Shown here: in pieces, positions 45,929 through 55,204 of the stretch
How positions within the stretch are numbered: the first letter of the stretch is position 1
Layout of the letters: each line of letters starts with the position of its first letter
NCBI RefSeq assembly: GCF_035946055.1
Contig: NZ_CP108364.1
Span: 7,254,001-7,318,000 of the forward strand
Length of the DNA stretch: 64,000 nucleotides
Source: Streptomyces sp. NBC_01341
Lineage (GTDB): Bacteria; Actinomycetota; Actinomycetes; Streptomycetales; Streptomycetaceae
Reading direction: 5' to 3'
Notes under the pieces: model-generated
Told to the model about the DNA's origin: nothing
Databases searched by the model: none
What the model saw: the letters and a program-made list of their open reading frames with translations, nothing else
Program-made: the position numbers and the translations under genes

Positions 45929-46063
45929 ACAGACCTCCCCGGCAGCGCCGAATACGGGTTACCGGACCTGCGCCGCATGCACGTGGGCCGCCACCGGGTC
46001 CTCTACGAGATCACCGACGTAAGCGTCACCATCGTCGTCATCCACGTCGGCCGCCTCAGCTGA
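45929..46063 (+). pseudogene. RelE/ParE-type toxin C-terminal fragment
   Basis: Reads DLPGSAEYGLPDLRRMHVGR, HRVLYEITDVSVTIVVIHVG, RLS stop: the last beta-strands of a RelE/ParE toxin (xxRVLYEIxDxxVxIVVIHVGxR). The N-terminal helices and any antitoxin gene are missing. Confidence 0.55.
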
Positions 46064-46209
46064 CCGGCACCCCTCCGCGCGCGGGCTACGCCGCTTCATA
46101 CCGGTGAGCCCGACCACCGCGCCACTGCACCCAGGCCGGATCGTTCAGCAACTGCTCGGAGTCGGGCAGACCGGACCCGGCGCAGAAACTCCACCAAGTC
46201 CAGGTCTTT

Positions 46210-46975
46210 GTGGGCGGGACCGACGATCCGGCCCTGGATGGTGACCCTCCTACCCCCGGTCGCGGAGGGGCAGTGCGAGGCTTGACCGAGGAGGCTGCTG
46301 ACGCCGCCATCGACAGCGCCTGTCGTTTTCTGCGGCTGCCGTCGATTCGCAACGAGTTCTCCGAGATCGCCGACCGGGCGATGAAGGGAGAGAAGACCTA
46401 CCGAGGTTTCCTGGCTGAGCTGCTGATGACCGAGTGCGACGACCGGTCCCGTCGCCGTTCGGAGAGGCGGATCAAGGCGGCCGGATTCCTGCGGGAGAAG
46501 TCTCTGCGAGCCTTCGACTTCGACGCGAACTCCAACATCGCCGCCGCCACCATCCACACCCTCGGCAGCGAATGGATCAAGAAGAGCCAGCCGCTCTGCC
46601 TGATCGGCGACTCCGGCACCGGCAAGTCCCACATCCTCATCGCCCCTGGGCACCGAAGCGGGCCACGAAGGGCTACCGCGTCCGCTACACGCTCGCCACG
46701 AAACTGGTGAACGAGCCGGTCGAAGCGGCCGACGAGAAGCAGCTGAACAAGACCATCGCCCGCTACGGCCGCGTCGACCTGCTATGCATCGACGAACTCG
46801 GCTACATGGAACTGGACCGCCGCGGCGCCGAACTTCTCTTCCAGGTCCTGACGGAACGTGAGGAGAAGAACAGCGTCGCCATCGCCTCGAACGAGTCCTT
46901 CGGCGGCCGGCCCAAGACCTTCACAGACCCCCACCTCTCCGCGCTTATCTCACCTTCGAGGGTCGTTCTCAGCGG
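46210..46975 (+). pseudogene. IstB-like ATPase (IS21 helper), frameshifted and truncated
   Basis: LRLPSIRNEFSEIADRAMKG, FDANSNIAAATIHTLGSEWI, the Walker A motif LIGDSGTGKSHILIA, then after a frameshift near 46655 KGYRVRYTLATKLVNE, LLCIDELGYMELDRRGAELL (Walker B) and SVAIASNESFGG. The end after TFTDPHLSALI no longer matches. IstA and IS ends are not present. Confidence 0.75.
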
Positions 46976-47060
46976 TTGACCTGCATCTTTGTGTCGTGGA
47001 CGGTTGTTCTTTGACGGTCTTCTTGAGCGGGTTGTCGGCATCCGATGCGAGGATGCCGGC

Positions 47061-47480
47061 ATGAGCCTGCCTCTGCCCCGCGAAGATTCGAGCCTTGTCC
47101 TGCGTACTGATTTCAGCCAAGACGCGGCATGGGAGACGTTGAAAGCGGCGATCGATGCGGAAGACGAACAGGGCGAAGCGACCTATGTCAGCGATCCGGC
47201 CTATGACGGCGCGACTGTGCAGTCGCTGATCGACGCGGATGACGCGGCTGACGACGACGCGAAGGTGTGTCACGTGTTCGTGGCAGACGCCGTCGCGCTG
47301 GGTGGCGGCGAACACGCGCTGCTCATGGTCGACCTGTTCAGTCCGCCGTATCAGACGGTCCGGGTCGCGCCGACTGCTTTCGCCGAGGTCTCCGCGAACC
47401 TGACCATCGCGAACTTGGACGTCGCCGACTATGCCGACGAGGATGATCCGGGATGGATCTACCGAGGTTCTGACTACTGA
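47061..47480 (+). CDS. DUF6924 domain protein (second copy)
   Basis: 139 residues from the ATG at 47061. Family opening LPREDSSLVLRTDFSQDAAW, then YVSDPAYDGATVQSLIDADD, VCHVFVADAVALGGGEHALL and a FAEVSANLTIANLDVADYAD helix. It parallels the 30266-30691 protein throughout its length but is clearly diverged, so the two were probably acquired separately. It follows IstB debris. Confidence 0.75.
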   Translation: MSLPLPREDSSLVLRTDFSQDAAWETLKAAIDAEDEQGEATYVSDPAYDGATVQSLIDADDAADDDAKVCHVFVADAVALGGGEHALLMVDLFSPPYQTVRVAPTAFAEVSANLTIANLDVADYADEDDPGWIYRGSDY

Positions 47481-47742
47481 CCGCTGCTGCCGAGACGGGC
47501 TGCCCGAAGCTGGCCGTGGGCGGTGCGAGGGCATCGCGGAGTTGCTGGTTCTCCTCGCGCAGTCGGCTGATTCGGTCGTGCGCGAGCACGAGTCGTTGTC
47601 TCAGCGAGTCGTCGTCGCTGGCCCGGGTGACGGTGTTCCGGACGGTGTCCGCGTCGGCCCGAAGGCTTCGCAGTTGCTGGATCCGGTCGCGGAGATCGGG
47701 CTGGCTGTAGATCCAGAACCGCGAGACGGCGGGGGTGGCCAT
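47480..47742 (-). pseudogene. DUF6262-like (TnpC-type) coiled-coil fragment
   Basis: ATG at 47742 after GAAGGAGG. TPAVSRFWIYSQPDLRDRIQ resembles the VSRxWLYxQPDLRxEI motif of DUF6262 proteins that accompany transposon recombinases, followed by a coiled coil ending LREENQQLRDALA. After that, frames diverge (HGQLRAARLGSSGQ in another frame), so one indel near 47530 is likely. The 3' end abuts the convergent DUF6924 gene. Confidence 0.5.
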
Positions 47743-47744
47743 GA

Positions 47745-48560
47745 ACAGGTCCTCCTTCGGGATCAGTGGGTGGGGGGCGGGGCCGGCCGGTCCGGGCCAG
47801 TAGGCCAGTACGCGGGGGCATCCGGGTAATGGACGGGACGGGCGCCGGGCCACGGCCGTCCGGTTCGACGCCGACTTCGACGCCGTCCTGGCCGTGGTCC
47901 TGGCCGTCGTGCGGGGTGTGGTGCGGGTGGGGACGCCGGCAGCGGTGGCCGCTTCCCGCAGCAGAACTGTGGCGTCGGCGGCCGCGCGTGCCTGCGCGGG
48001 TGTTCGGTCGCCTCGTGCCACCGGCGGGACGCCTGCTGCAGGGCGCGGGCGGAGGCACGCCAGTCGGCGCGGGCGCGGCCTTCCAGGGTGCGGGCTCCGG
48101 GGTGCGGGCGGCCTGCTCGGAACGCTGCGGCCGCGGCGGTGAGGCGGTCGCGGACGAGGGCCGGGGAGTACGCGGCCGCGACGGCCAACAGGTCGCCGAG
48201 GGCGGCGACATCGCCCGCGCCCGGAGCACGTCCCGCGGCGCCCGGGAGGGTGGCGGCTTCACGGATCAGGGCCTCTGCCGTCGTCCAGTCGACCGGGCCC
48301 GCGGGAAGGTCGAAACGCTCGCGGATCCGGGGCAGGAAGAGGTCGTAGGCCAGCTTGCTTCCGAAGAACCAGACCGGGCGGGTTCCCCGGTCGGCGCGGT
48401 CGCCGGGCAGCGCCACCGCGTACCCGAGCAGGACGCCGGTGTCGTCACGTTTCTCGCGCACGCGCTGGCCGTCGCCCCGGCACCGGTCGAGGAACCCGAT
48501 GTCGGAGCCCTGTGGCGGTGGCGTGCGCCGATACTCGCGTGCAGGGCTCCGGCGGCCCGC
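47745..48560 (-). pseudogene. C-terminal part of a plasmid mobilisation-type protein, tentative
   Basis: Minus-strand sequence RTPPPQGSDIGFLDRCRGDG, VLLGYAVALPGDRADRGTRP, VWFFGSKLAYDLFLPRIRER, VDWTTAEALIREAATLPGAA and a long Ala/Arg-rich helical end. It looks like the C-terminal part of large Streptomyces relaxase/mobilisation proteins, from recollection only. The N-terminal nuclease part is absent, and frames change near 48020. Confidence 0.35.
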
Positions 48561-48672
48561 CGGAGCGCTCCGCTGCCCACCGTCTCCTGCCCAAGTGCCG
48601 CTGCACACTGTCACACTGGGCACTGCGGGGTCGCGGCGGTGCGACGCCGAAGGGGAAGGAACTGATCGCGCG

Positions 48673-48972
48673 ATGACCCGATGGATCGTGCTGGCCATAC
48701 CTGTCGGCGGTATTGCAGAGGCAAACACCGAAGCGCGTACCGTCACGGAAATCGAGGGCACCAGCGAAGAAGCCACGGCTGCTCTCCTCCACGCGGCGCA
48801 CACGTACACGCACACCCGCTGGAAAGTCCGCCGCCGCGAGATCTACCAGTGCTCCGACCGCTCCTACCTCCTGCGTCTACAGGGGCGTACCGGGAAGTAC
48901 AACTACCTCGTTCAGCTTGCCGAGTTGGTCCACGACTCCGCTGAGGAGCCAGTGAGCCGGCCCATCGCCTGA
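48673..48972 (+). CDS. small conserved hypothetical protein
   Basis: 99 residues from the ATG at 48673: MTRWIVLAIPVGGIAEANTE, EGTSEEATAALLHAAHTYTH, RREIYQCSDRSYLLRLQGRT, GKYNYLVQLAELVHDSAEEP. A compact alpha/beta protein without catalytic motifs. Composition and start support a real gene. It is divergent from the mobilisation-type remnant. The 48973-49250 region after it holds nothing supported. Confidence 0.6.
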   Translation: MTRWIVLAIPVGGIAEANTEARTVTEIEGTSEEATAALLHAAHTYTHTRWKVRRREIYQCSDRSYLLRLQGRTGKYNYLVQLAELVHDSAEEPVSRPIA

Positions 48973-49249
48973 ACAGAACCTATCGAGACTCACCCGAAGT
49001 GCTCCGCGGCTGGTGTTGGAGCGTGATGTAGCGGACGGGGGTGCCCGGTACCCGCCTGACGCAGGCGCGGGCAGGTACCAGGGCGGCAGGCAACGCCACC
49101 AGCGCGTCCGTGGTCACGGCGCGCCCTCAGCTACCGATGGGGTTGCTTCGATTGGAGCAAAGAGCGCTGGTTCGACAGTTTTTGCTACTGAGGACCAATT
49201 CCCAGGGGGAAAGGTTGTGTGGTCCGGGCACGATCTGTGCAGACTGGCG

Positions 49250-49920
49250 GACGTGCTTATCGATCGTTGGCCGTTGAAAGGCCTACGCGTACGGTCTCCG
49301 CGTCTGGAGTTGCGACTTCCATCCGAGGCGGGTTGGCGGAGCTTGCCGATGTCGCCGCGCGGGGCGTCCACGGGCCGAACGCCCGGCCCTTCTTGACGCC
49401 TTGGACCGACCTGCCGCCAGCCGAGCGCGCACGGCATGTCATGCAGCTGCACTGGAGTCGGCTGGGACGGTGGACGCCGCAGAACTGGGCGCTGGAACTC
49501 GTCGCCTTCTTCGAAGGGGCGCCCCGTGGGCGTTCAGGACATGCGAGCCGTGGATTTCGGCGTCCGCCAAGAGATCGTCTCGGGCGGTGGATCGGGCTGA
49601 ACCACCAGGGTCGGGGACTTGGGACCGAGATGCGCGTTGCCATGCTGCACCTCGCGTTCGCGGAACTGGGTGCCGCGTCGGCGACATCGACGTCCTTCAC
49701 TGACAACCTCTCCTCGGTTTCCGTGTCGCTGAAACTCGGCTACCGCCCCGACGGCATCACGCGTGACGCCATGCACGGCAAGGTCATCGAGTCCCAGCGG
49801 TTCCGTCTCTCCCGTGAAGATTGGCACTTGCGCGAGCGTCCACCCGTGACGGTGAGCGGGCTCACTGGCTGCGAGGAGCTCTTCGGGATCGTCGGTGGGG
49901 AGCGGGCACGGGGGCTTAAC
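49250..49920 (+). pseudogene. GNAT acetyltransferase with several frameshifts
   Basis: Pieces in two frames: LKGLRVRSPRLELRLPSEAG; GLAELADVAARGVHGPNARP, FLTPWTDLPPAERARHVMQL, WTPQNWALELVAFFEGAP; GVQDMRAVDFGVRQEIVSGG in the alternate frame; then GLNHQGRGLGTEMRVAMLHL (acetyl-CoA loop), ASATSTSFTDNLSSVSVSLK. Indels near 49325, 49520 and 49590. The same frame runs on into the PPOX gene without a stop. Confidence 0.7.
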
Positions 49921-50010
49921 TTGTTCTTTATCTACCAGGATCTACCGATAGCTCGACCTAGGTCGAAGGTCGGGGTGTTCCGCGGCGTGTGGAAGATCGA
50001 GCATGGAGAC

Positions 50011-50448
50011 ATGGAACCTGCTCCCTTTGATATCGATGCCTTCCTCAGTCAGCCGCTCACCGCGCGCATCGCTACCGACGGGCCGAGCGTACGACCTGTG
50101 TGGTTTCTATGGGAGGAGGGTGCCTTCTGGGTTCTGACCGGCCCCTGGACCAAGCTGTTTCACCGAGTGAGTGCGGACCCGCAGATCGCTCTTGTGGTGG
50201 ACGTATGTGACATCACTACGGGGCTTGTTCGCCAGGTCATTGCCCGTGGCCGGGCCGAACTTGTTGGCTTCGACGTCCCACGCGGGCGCCGCAAGTTGAT
50301 CCGCTACCTGGGCGCGGATGAATCACGCTGGGATTCGCGTTTTGTCCGCTACCTGCATGATGATCCTGATGAGCGCGGCACGGTATGGCTGCGGCTGTCC
50401 CCCTCATCTGTGACAGCCCGCGATCTGAGCTATACGGTCGCTCACTGA
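50011..50448 (+). CDS. pyridoxamine 5'-phosphate oxidase-fold (PPOX) protein
   Basis: 145 residues from the ATG at 50011. Split-barrel flavin/F420-binding fold: DIDAFLSQPLTARIATDGPS, VRPVWFLWEEGAFWVLTGPW, KLFHRVSADPQIALVVDVCD, VIARGRAELVGFDVPRGRRK and a late VWLRLSPSSVTARDLSY. It probably binds FMN or F420 and acts on small substrates. The upstream GNAT remnant is in the same frame, so an artificial fusion could be translated, but GGAG at 50005 favours a separate start. Confidence 0.7.
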   Translation: MEPAPFDIDAFLSQPLTARIATDGPSVRPVWFLWEEGAFWVLTGPWTKLFHRVSADPQIALVVDVCDITTGLVRQVIARGRAELVGFDVPRGRRKLIRYLGADESRWDSRFVRYLHDDPDERGTVWLRLSPSSVTARDLSYTVAH

Positions 50449-50461
50449 TCTCGTGCTCTGC

Positions 50462-51920
50462 CTACCAGGACCTGCCGGGTCTATCGATGGCCTTGAGGGT
50501 CTCGGGGCGTTTGACGGTCTTGCCGACGTCGTAGCGGGGTGCTCGGTGTTTGTTCTTGGCGCCGGGTGGCCGTCCGGGGCCGGCGCCTCGGGGTTTGGGA
50601 ACACGGGCCGGGCAGGCGAGGTGAGCGCGGATGTTCCTGAACCCCCGGCGGACCCGGGCCGGAGTGAGCCGGTCGGAGCTCGTGGGTTTCTCCCAGGGCC
50701 GGCGGAGGTCTTCGGCGAGGGGACGTGCGAGCCGGAGCTGGGTGTGGGCGACGATCAGGATCCAGGTCCAGCGGTCCGCCGCTTCGGGAGTACGGAGTTT
50801 CGGGGTGGTCCAGCCGAGGGTCTGTTTCGCGAAGCGGAAGGTGTGCTCCAGATCGAAGCGGCGGAGAAATGCCTGCCAGAAGCGGTCCACATCGTTGGGG
50901 GTGGCGCCCGTCTTGGAAGACCACAACCATACCGGCGGGGCATCCCGTTCCTTCGACAGATGCTCGACCTTCAACCGCATCAACATCCCCTCGACCGGCA
51001 GGAGTTCACCGTCGTGATCGAGCCAGGATGAGCGGTGGGTGAGCCGGGGGTGGACCCGGTCCCACGCCTGGGTCTCGGCCTTGCCGTAGTTGGTGGTGTC
51101 GGTGACGGTGGTGATCTCGGGCTCAGGCCAGGTCTCCGGCTTCGTGAAGCGGAACTCCGGGCCGTGCTTGGGCGGCCGGCCGTTGACTCCGCGCGTCCGC
51201 GGCGGCTTCGGCAGACGCATCACACGGTCGGAGCGAACCCGGCCCACCAGCTCAACGGGCAGGTCGCGCAGGACCCAGGCCAGACGGGTGACGTCATAGC
51301 CTGCATCGCTCACGACCACGATATGCGGGTCCCCGTCCTGCCACTGGCCCGCGGCGATGACGCTCAACTACTCCTCGGAGCTGGGCGGCGGTGATCGCGG
51401 TCGCGTCGTCGGCCGGGCCGAGCCGGACCGCGTCCAGGATCGCGGTCCAGGACGTGGCACCCGGCTCCAGCACGGCGACGAAGGAGTAGGGTCAGCCCGG
51501 GATGAACTGCGAGGCGGTCTTCGCACGGCCGTAGACGTGGCAGAACAGCCGCTCGGCCGAGCACGGCGCGTCCGAGCGGAGCCACGGTGACACATCGACC
51601 GCCAGGACCAGGCGCCCGCCGTCGAAACGCGGCAGCGACAGCCCGGCCAGCACCGTCCGCAGCCGATCGGTGTCGATGCGGCCGCGGTTCAAGCCGCCGT
51701 ACATCGCTCCGTGTCCACGACGATGTTCGGGCAACAGCGTCAGGTCCACCGGGGACTTCACCGCACCGTCCGCACACAGCACCGCGTCCACCAGCTCGAA
51801 CGACTCATCCCGCCGGGCGGTCAGACACTCGTAGAACTCTTCCCGGAAGCGTGACGCTTCCCTCCGGACGGCATCAGGCAGCAGACTCACCCTCACGGCC
51901 TTCGTCTTGGTCACGTGCAC
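50462..51920 (-). pseudogene. IS701-like (NF041680-type) transposase with nonsense codon and frameshift
   Basis: The N-terminal part from the ATG at 51920 (MHVTKTKAVRVSLLPD) contains GGRLVLAVDVSPWLRSDAPC (first Asp) and ends at TGA 51492-51494 where Trp is expected (FIPG*PYSFVAVLEPG). A one-base insertion near 51365 separates it from the C-terminal frame, which has IVVVSDAGYDVTRLAWVLRD, FDLEHTFRFAKQTLGWT and TWILIVAHTQLRLARPLAED. Repaired, it would be about 485 residues. A decayed relative is at 845-1215. Confidence 0.75.
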
Positions 51921-51927
51921 CTTGGTC

Positions 51928-52030
51928 GGAGCACATGGTCAGACGAAGGCCGCCCCCGTGTCCGGCGAATCCCCAGGTGAGCGACTCAGTTCAAGACACC
52001 GTTCGAGGCCGGAAGAAAAAGAACAAGCTT
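51928..52030 (+). repeat. IS-adjacent repeat, second copy at 40772-40880
   Basis: Directly outside the transposase start; shares TCCGGCGAATCCCCAGGT and ACACCGTTCGAGGCCGGAAG with the copy at 40772-40880. Probably the terminal region of the IS701-like element. The 29-bp inverted repeat of the next element begins 3 bp after it. Confidence 0.6.
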
Positions 52031-52063
52031 AAAGAGCGTTTTGTCCCGGCGGGGGTGTTTGAT

Positions 52064-52519
52064 ATGTCGCGCACTGTGAGGCGGGTTGGGGCGCGCGCGG
52101 CGGCGTGTGAGGATCCGTCCGTGGAGTGCGATGTGTGTGGACGTGCGATGTGGCGATGGCCGACACTGCCGACAGTCTGGGAAGAGGAGATCTGGTCCTG
52201 TTCCTGGTGCTACGCCTCCACCCATGTGGGTGGCGAGTGGTTCGAGGTTGCGCGGCCGCCGTACTTGCCCGTGGGCATGCGTTGGGAGCGGGCCGTCGCG
52301 GACGGCCTCACCGCTGACGTCTCCCATGCTTTCGGCATCTTCGACAGGACGCTGTGCGGAATCCAGGTCGCCGGCATGTCATCGTCGGATTACTGGGGGC
52401 TGCCAGGGCGGGAGAACGCTTGTGGCGCCTGCCGGGATATGGCGGGTGTCATTGATGGCCGCTGGCCGCAGGCGTTGAGGGGTAAGGACGCGCGGGTCAG
52501 CGTGGCTCGGCGGCTATGA
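52064..52519 (+). CDS. hypothetical protein with CxxC motifs
   Basis: 151 residues from the ATG at 52064, 3 bp inside the left inverted repeat of element 3. Pairs VECDVCGRAMW and WSCSWCYAS (about 24-52) form a likely zinc-binding cluster; a later ACGACRDMAG near residue 127 adds a third pair. A WERAVADGLTADVSHAFGI helix lies between. No enzymatic motif. Its 3' end overlaps the 3' end of the convergent transposase by a few bases. Function unknown; probable passenger gene. Confidence 0.6.
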   Translation: MSRTVRRVGARAAACEDPSVECDVCGRAMWRWPTLPTVWEEEIWSCSWCYASTHVGGEWFEVARPPYLPVGMRWERAVADGLTADVSHAFGIFDRTLCGIQVAGMSSSDYWGLPGRENACGACRDMAGVIDGRWPQALRGKDARVSVARRL

Positions 52520-53351
52520 GTGCTTCCAGTTCGTAGTCGACTCTCGTGTGAGCCTGCGACTCATCAGGTCGATCATCGCGAGGCGATCATGGCTTCGGAG
52601 CGGTGCGGGTGGGTTTCGTAGTCGCGGGCGAGGCGGCGGTGATTCATGAGCCACCGAATGTCCGCTCGACGACCCAGCGCCGGGGGATGACCTTGAAGCC
52701 CTTCTGGCCAGGGTCGCGGCGGGTGACTTCGACGTCGATGCCGAGGGTGGCGCCGTGGTCGACGGCCTTGGTTCGATAACCGCTGTCGGCCCATGCCTTG
52801 GTGATTCTGGGGTGGGCCTTGGCGATGCGCGAGAGCAGGTGGATCCCGCCGACGTTGTCGGAGACGCTGGCCGCGGTGACCCAGACCGCGAGGAGGAGGC
52901 CGAGGGTGTCGACGCCGATATGGCGCTTGCGGCCCGCGATCTTCTTGCCCGCGTCGATGCCCTGGCCGGTGGCCGGGACGTTGGCGGACGTCTTGATGCT
53001 CTGGGCGTCCAGGACGTATGCGCTCGGTTCGGCGTCCCGGCCTGTGGCCTCCCGGACAAGTCGGCGGAGCAGGCCGTTGAGCTGGTCGAACACGCCGTCC
53101 TTCTGCCAGGCGGCGAAGTATCCGTAGACGGTTTCCCACGGAGCGAAGTCGTGGGGAAGATAGCGCCAGGGGATCCCGGTCCGGTCCACATACAACACCG
53201 CGTCCATGATCCGGCGCAGGTCGTGCTCAGGCGGCCGCCCGATATCCAGGCCCTTCCCTCGCCGCTCGGCCCGCCAGGCCGACACAATGGGCTCAAGCAG
53301 TTCCCATCGGGCATCGGACAGGTCACTCGGATACGGCCGCTGTCGAGACAT
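52514..53351 (-). pseudogene. IS5 family transposase, frameshifted near the C-terminus
   Basis: From the ATG at 53351: MSRQRPYPSDLSDARWELLE, GIPWRYLPHDFAPWETVYGY, VLDAQSIKTSANVP (first Asp), HIGVDTLGLLLAVWVTAAS, KAWADSGYRTKAVD (second Asp), IPRRWVVERTFG (Glu). At 52650 one missing base moves WLMNHRRLARDYETHPHRSE to another frame, and a second shift near 52575 precedes MIDLMSRRLTRE. All catalytic residues precede the first shift. Confidence 0.8.
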
Positions 53352-53702
53352 GTTTCGATAGTTCCGTCAAGCGGCATCCCACCACAGGGCGCAAACAGGT
53401 GTGAGTGGGGGCGTCTTGGGATCAGACAGGAGCGAAGGGGCTCAAACGGACCCTCGACCGTCGTCACCCGCAACAGGTGCCACGAAAGTGACCGCCAGCC
53501 TCAACCTTCACAGGCACTCCACTCATCCAAGAGCCCACCAAACACCCCCGCCGGGACAAAACGCTCTTCAAAGTCACAGCGCCCGTCCGGCCGTGTGCGT
53601 GGTGACGCCCGGCGGGCCGACGAATCCCAAACAGGACAGTCGAGACGTCAGTCAGCCGAGGGGTCAGACCCACCCGCAGCGTCACCACGAACATCATCAC
53701 TG

Positions 53703-54071
53703 TCAGCCGAGCAGCCCGGCCTCGCTGAAGGTCTTCACCAGGTGCTGGTGGTCGGCGGCGCGGGTGAGCTGGAGCAGCTCGGTCTCGGCGGTCATGTAGG
53801 GCCGGTGGCCCGGCTTGATGTGGAAGGCGTCCCCCGTGGTGAGGAACTCCTCGGTTCCGTCCGTGTATTCGACGCGGACCTCTCCGCGGAACAGATAACC
53901 CCAGTGCTCGACGGGGCAGGCGCGGTCGGGGAAGGCCGTGAGGAGGTCGTCCATGCTGTATCCGGCGGTGCAGGTCTCGAAGGCGAAGTGCATGTCGCCC
54001 AACTCCGACCACTTGCCCACGTAGCCCGGGGTCTCGACGGTGACGGCTTCATCGTTCTTGTTGGCGTGCAT
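53703..54071 (-). CDS. single-domain cupin protein
   Basis: 122 residues from the ATG at 54071. Cupin strands: MHFAFETCTAGYSMDDLLTA, CPVEHWGYLFRGEVRVEYTD (motif 1-like), EEFLTTGDAFHIKPGHRPYM (motif 2-like). It could bind a metal through His residues in these motifs; substrate unknown. It ends 136 bp from element 3. Divided from the NTF2 remnant by about 185 bp. Confidence 0.75.
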   Translation of the reverse strand: MHANKNDEAVTVETPGYVGKWSELGDMHFAFETCTAGYSMDDLLTAFPDRACPVEHWGYLFRGEVRVEYTDGTEEFLTTGDAFHIKPGHRPYMTAETELLQLTRAADHQHLVKTFSEAGLLG

Positions 54072-54256
54072 CTCTCTGCTTTCGGTGTAGGGGTGAACTT
54101 CTCTTGGTGGGGTGTGGTGGGGAAGAGGTTGCCTCGCGTGCCGTCGCGGTTGCGGGCACGCGCTTGGAACCTCTGTGAGTCGCGGCGCTGTGTCACGGGA
54201 CGCTGTTCCATCCTCGCCGGGTCGCCCCGGACCGCCCGGACGGTGTGAGGGAACGT

Positions 54257-54505
54257 CTACACCTGGGCGGCGGCCTCGGCGGCTTGCGCAGTCACGAGCT
54301 CCGCGGCGCGCTTGGCCCGCCCGGTCGGCCGCCACCCGACCATGCGGAGCACGCCGGCCGGCCCGGGGATCGAACAGGCCCTTGGCGAGACGGCGGCCTC
54401 GCGGTTGCGGAAGTCCGCGTGCACCACGTCCGCCGCCAGGGCCCGGTCACCCGTCTCAAGGATGCGGAAGAGGCCGCGACCCAGTTCCGAAGCGTCCATT
54501 CCCAT
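54257..54505 (-). pseudogene. NTF2/SnoaL-like protein with internal deletion
   Basis: The N-terminus MGMDASELGRGLFRILETGD, ALAADVVHADFRNREAAVSP and SIPGPAGV matches ester-cyclase-like NTF2 proteins, but it jumps directly to LRMVGWRPTGRAKRAAELVT, the usual C-terminus. About 90 residues are missing without loss of frame, so an 82-residue product could be made. Divergent from the TetR gene at 54674, which probably controlled it. Confidence 0.6.
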
Positions 54506-54611
54506 TTTGGCCAAGCCTTTCGTCGGCGATCGGCGCTGCGGGCTTCGACTGGGCACAGTGCGGCCCAGATCCCGCCGGCACACGGCCAGCGGCCCTCGAA
54601 GCACGTTCAGG

Positions 54612-54642
54612 TAACACCTTACCTAATGAATTCACGGTGTTA
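54612..54642. promoter_or_regulatory. possible TetR operator between NTF2-like and TetR genes
   Basis: TAACACC (54612-54618) and GGTGTTA (54636-54642) form a 7-bp inverted repeat with a 17-nt spacer containing CTAATGAATTC, in the 168-bp divergent intergenic region. Confidence 0.4.
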
Positions 54643-54673
54643 GCATCGGATTATGTAGACCAAGCGCCCTTAT

Positions 54674-55048
54674 ATGTCCCCGCTGCGTGAGCAGGGCGCG
54701 GCCCGCACCCGTGAGCTCATCCTTCGCGAGGCGACGGCGCTGTTCGCCGCCCGCGGCTACGGGCGAGTGGCCGTTGCCGACATCGCCTTCGCGGCCGGGG
54801 TCGCACCCAAGACCGTGTTCGCCAGCGTCGGGAGCAAGAGCGACATCCTGAACCGGATCGTCGACCAAGGCGTGGCGGCGTCGGGCTACCGGCAGGCCGC
54901 CGAGGACATGCTCGCCCTGCGTACCCCGGACATGGTCATCGGGGCACTGGCGAAAGGGACGCGGGCGGGCAACGAGAACCAGCACGCCGTTCATGAAGCC
55001 ATCCGCAAGGTATTGCCTGTTCATGAAGACGGTGAGGCCCTCTGGTGA
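54674..55048 (+). pseudogene. TetR family regulator truncated by an IS3-type insertion
   Basis: ATG at 54674. Complete HTH: GAARTRELILREATALFAAR, YGRVAVADIAFAAGVAPKTV, FASVGSKSDILNRIVDQGVA. The frame ends at 55048 after RKVLPVHEDGEALW, where the DNA changes to the left end of an IS3-type element, so roughly the last third of the ligand-binding domain is missing. It may still bind DNA. Confidence 0.75.
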
Positions 55049-55049
55049 A

Positions 55050-55200
55050 GCTTCCCCTTGATCGTGGACACCTGGAGACTGGGACCTGAGGTTCCAGAGG
55101 AAGTAGTGCGAGGTGGGAAACAAGTACACGAAGCGGTACACCGAGGAGTTCAAGCGGGACGCGATCGCGCTCGTCGACTCCTCTGGCAGGACGGTCACCG
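55050..55200 (+). pseudogene. left end and OrfA start of an IS3-type element
   Basis: TGAAGCTTCCCCTTGATCGT marks the end, followed by an OrfA start with NKYTKRYTEEFKRDAIALVD and SSGRTVTAVAREF, cut off at about 55210 by an IS4-type fragment. Confidence 0.6.
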
Positions 55201-55204
55201 CGGT

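Larger units (their letters stand above)
52033..53567 (-). mobile_element. candidate IS5-type element with a CxxC passenger gene (element 3)
   Basis: A 29-bp perfect inverted repeat, beginning AGAGCGTTTTGTCCCGGC and ending GTGTTTG, lies at 52033-52061 and inverted at 53539-53567. It encloses a plus-strand hypothetical gene (52064-52519) and a convergent minus-strand IS5 transposase (52514-53351), plus about 190 bp of non-coding DNA before the transposase start. Flanks (TTAA left, TCAA right) do not give a clear target duplication. Similar in size (1535 bp) to elements 1 and 2. Confidence 0.55.

Noticed and set aside
47474..48815. Several overlapping long frames on both strands as candidate intact genes
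   Set aside because: Recognisable sequence jumps between frames and lacks start and end of the proteins; described as remnants instead.
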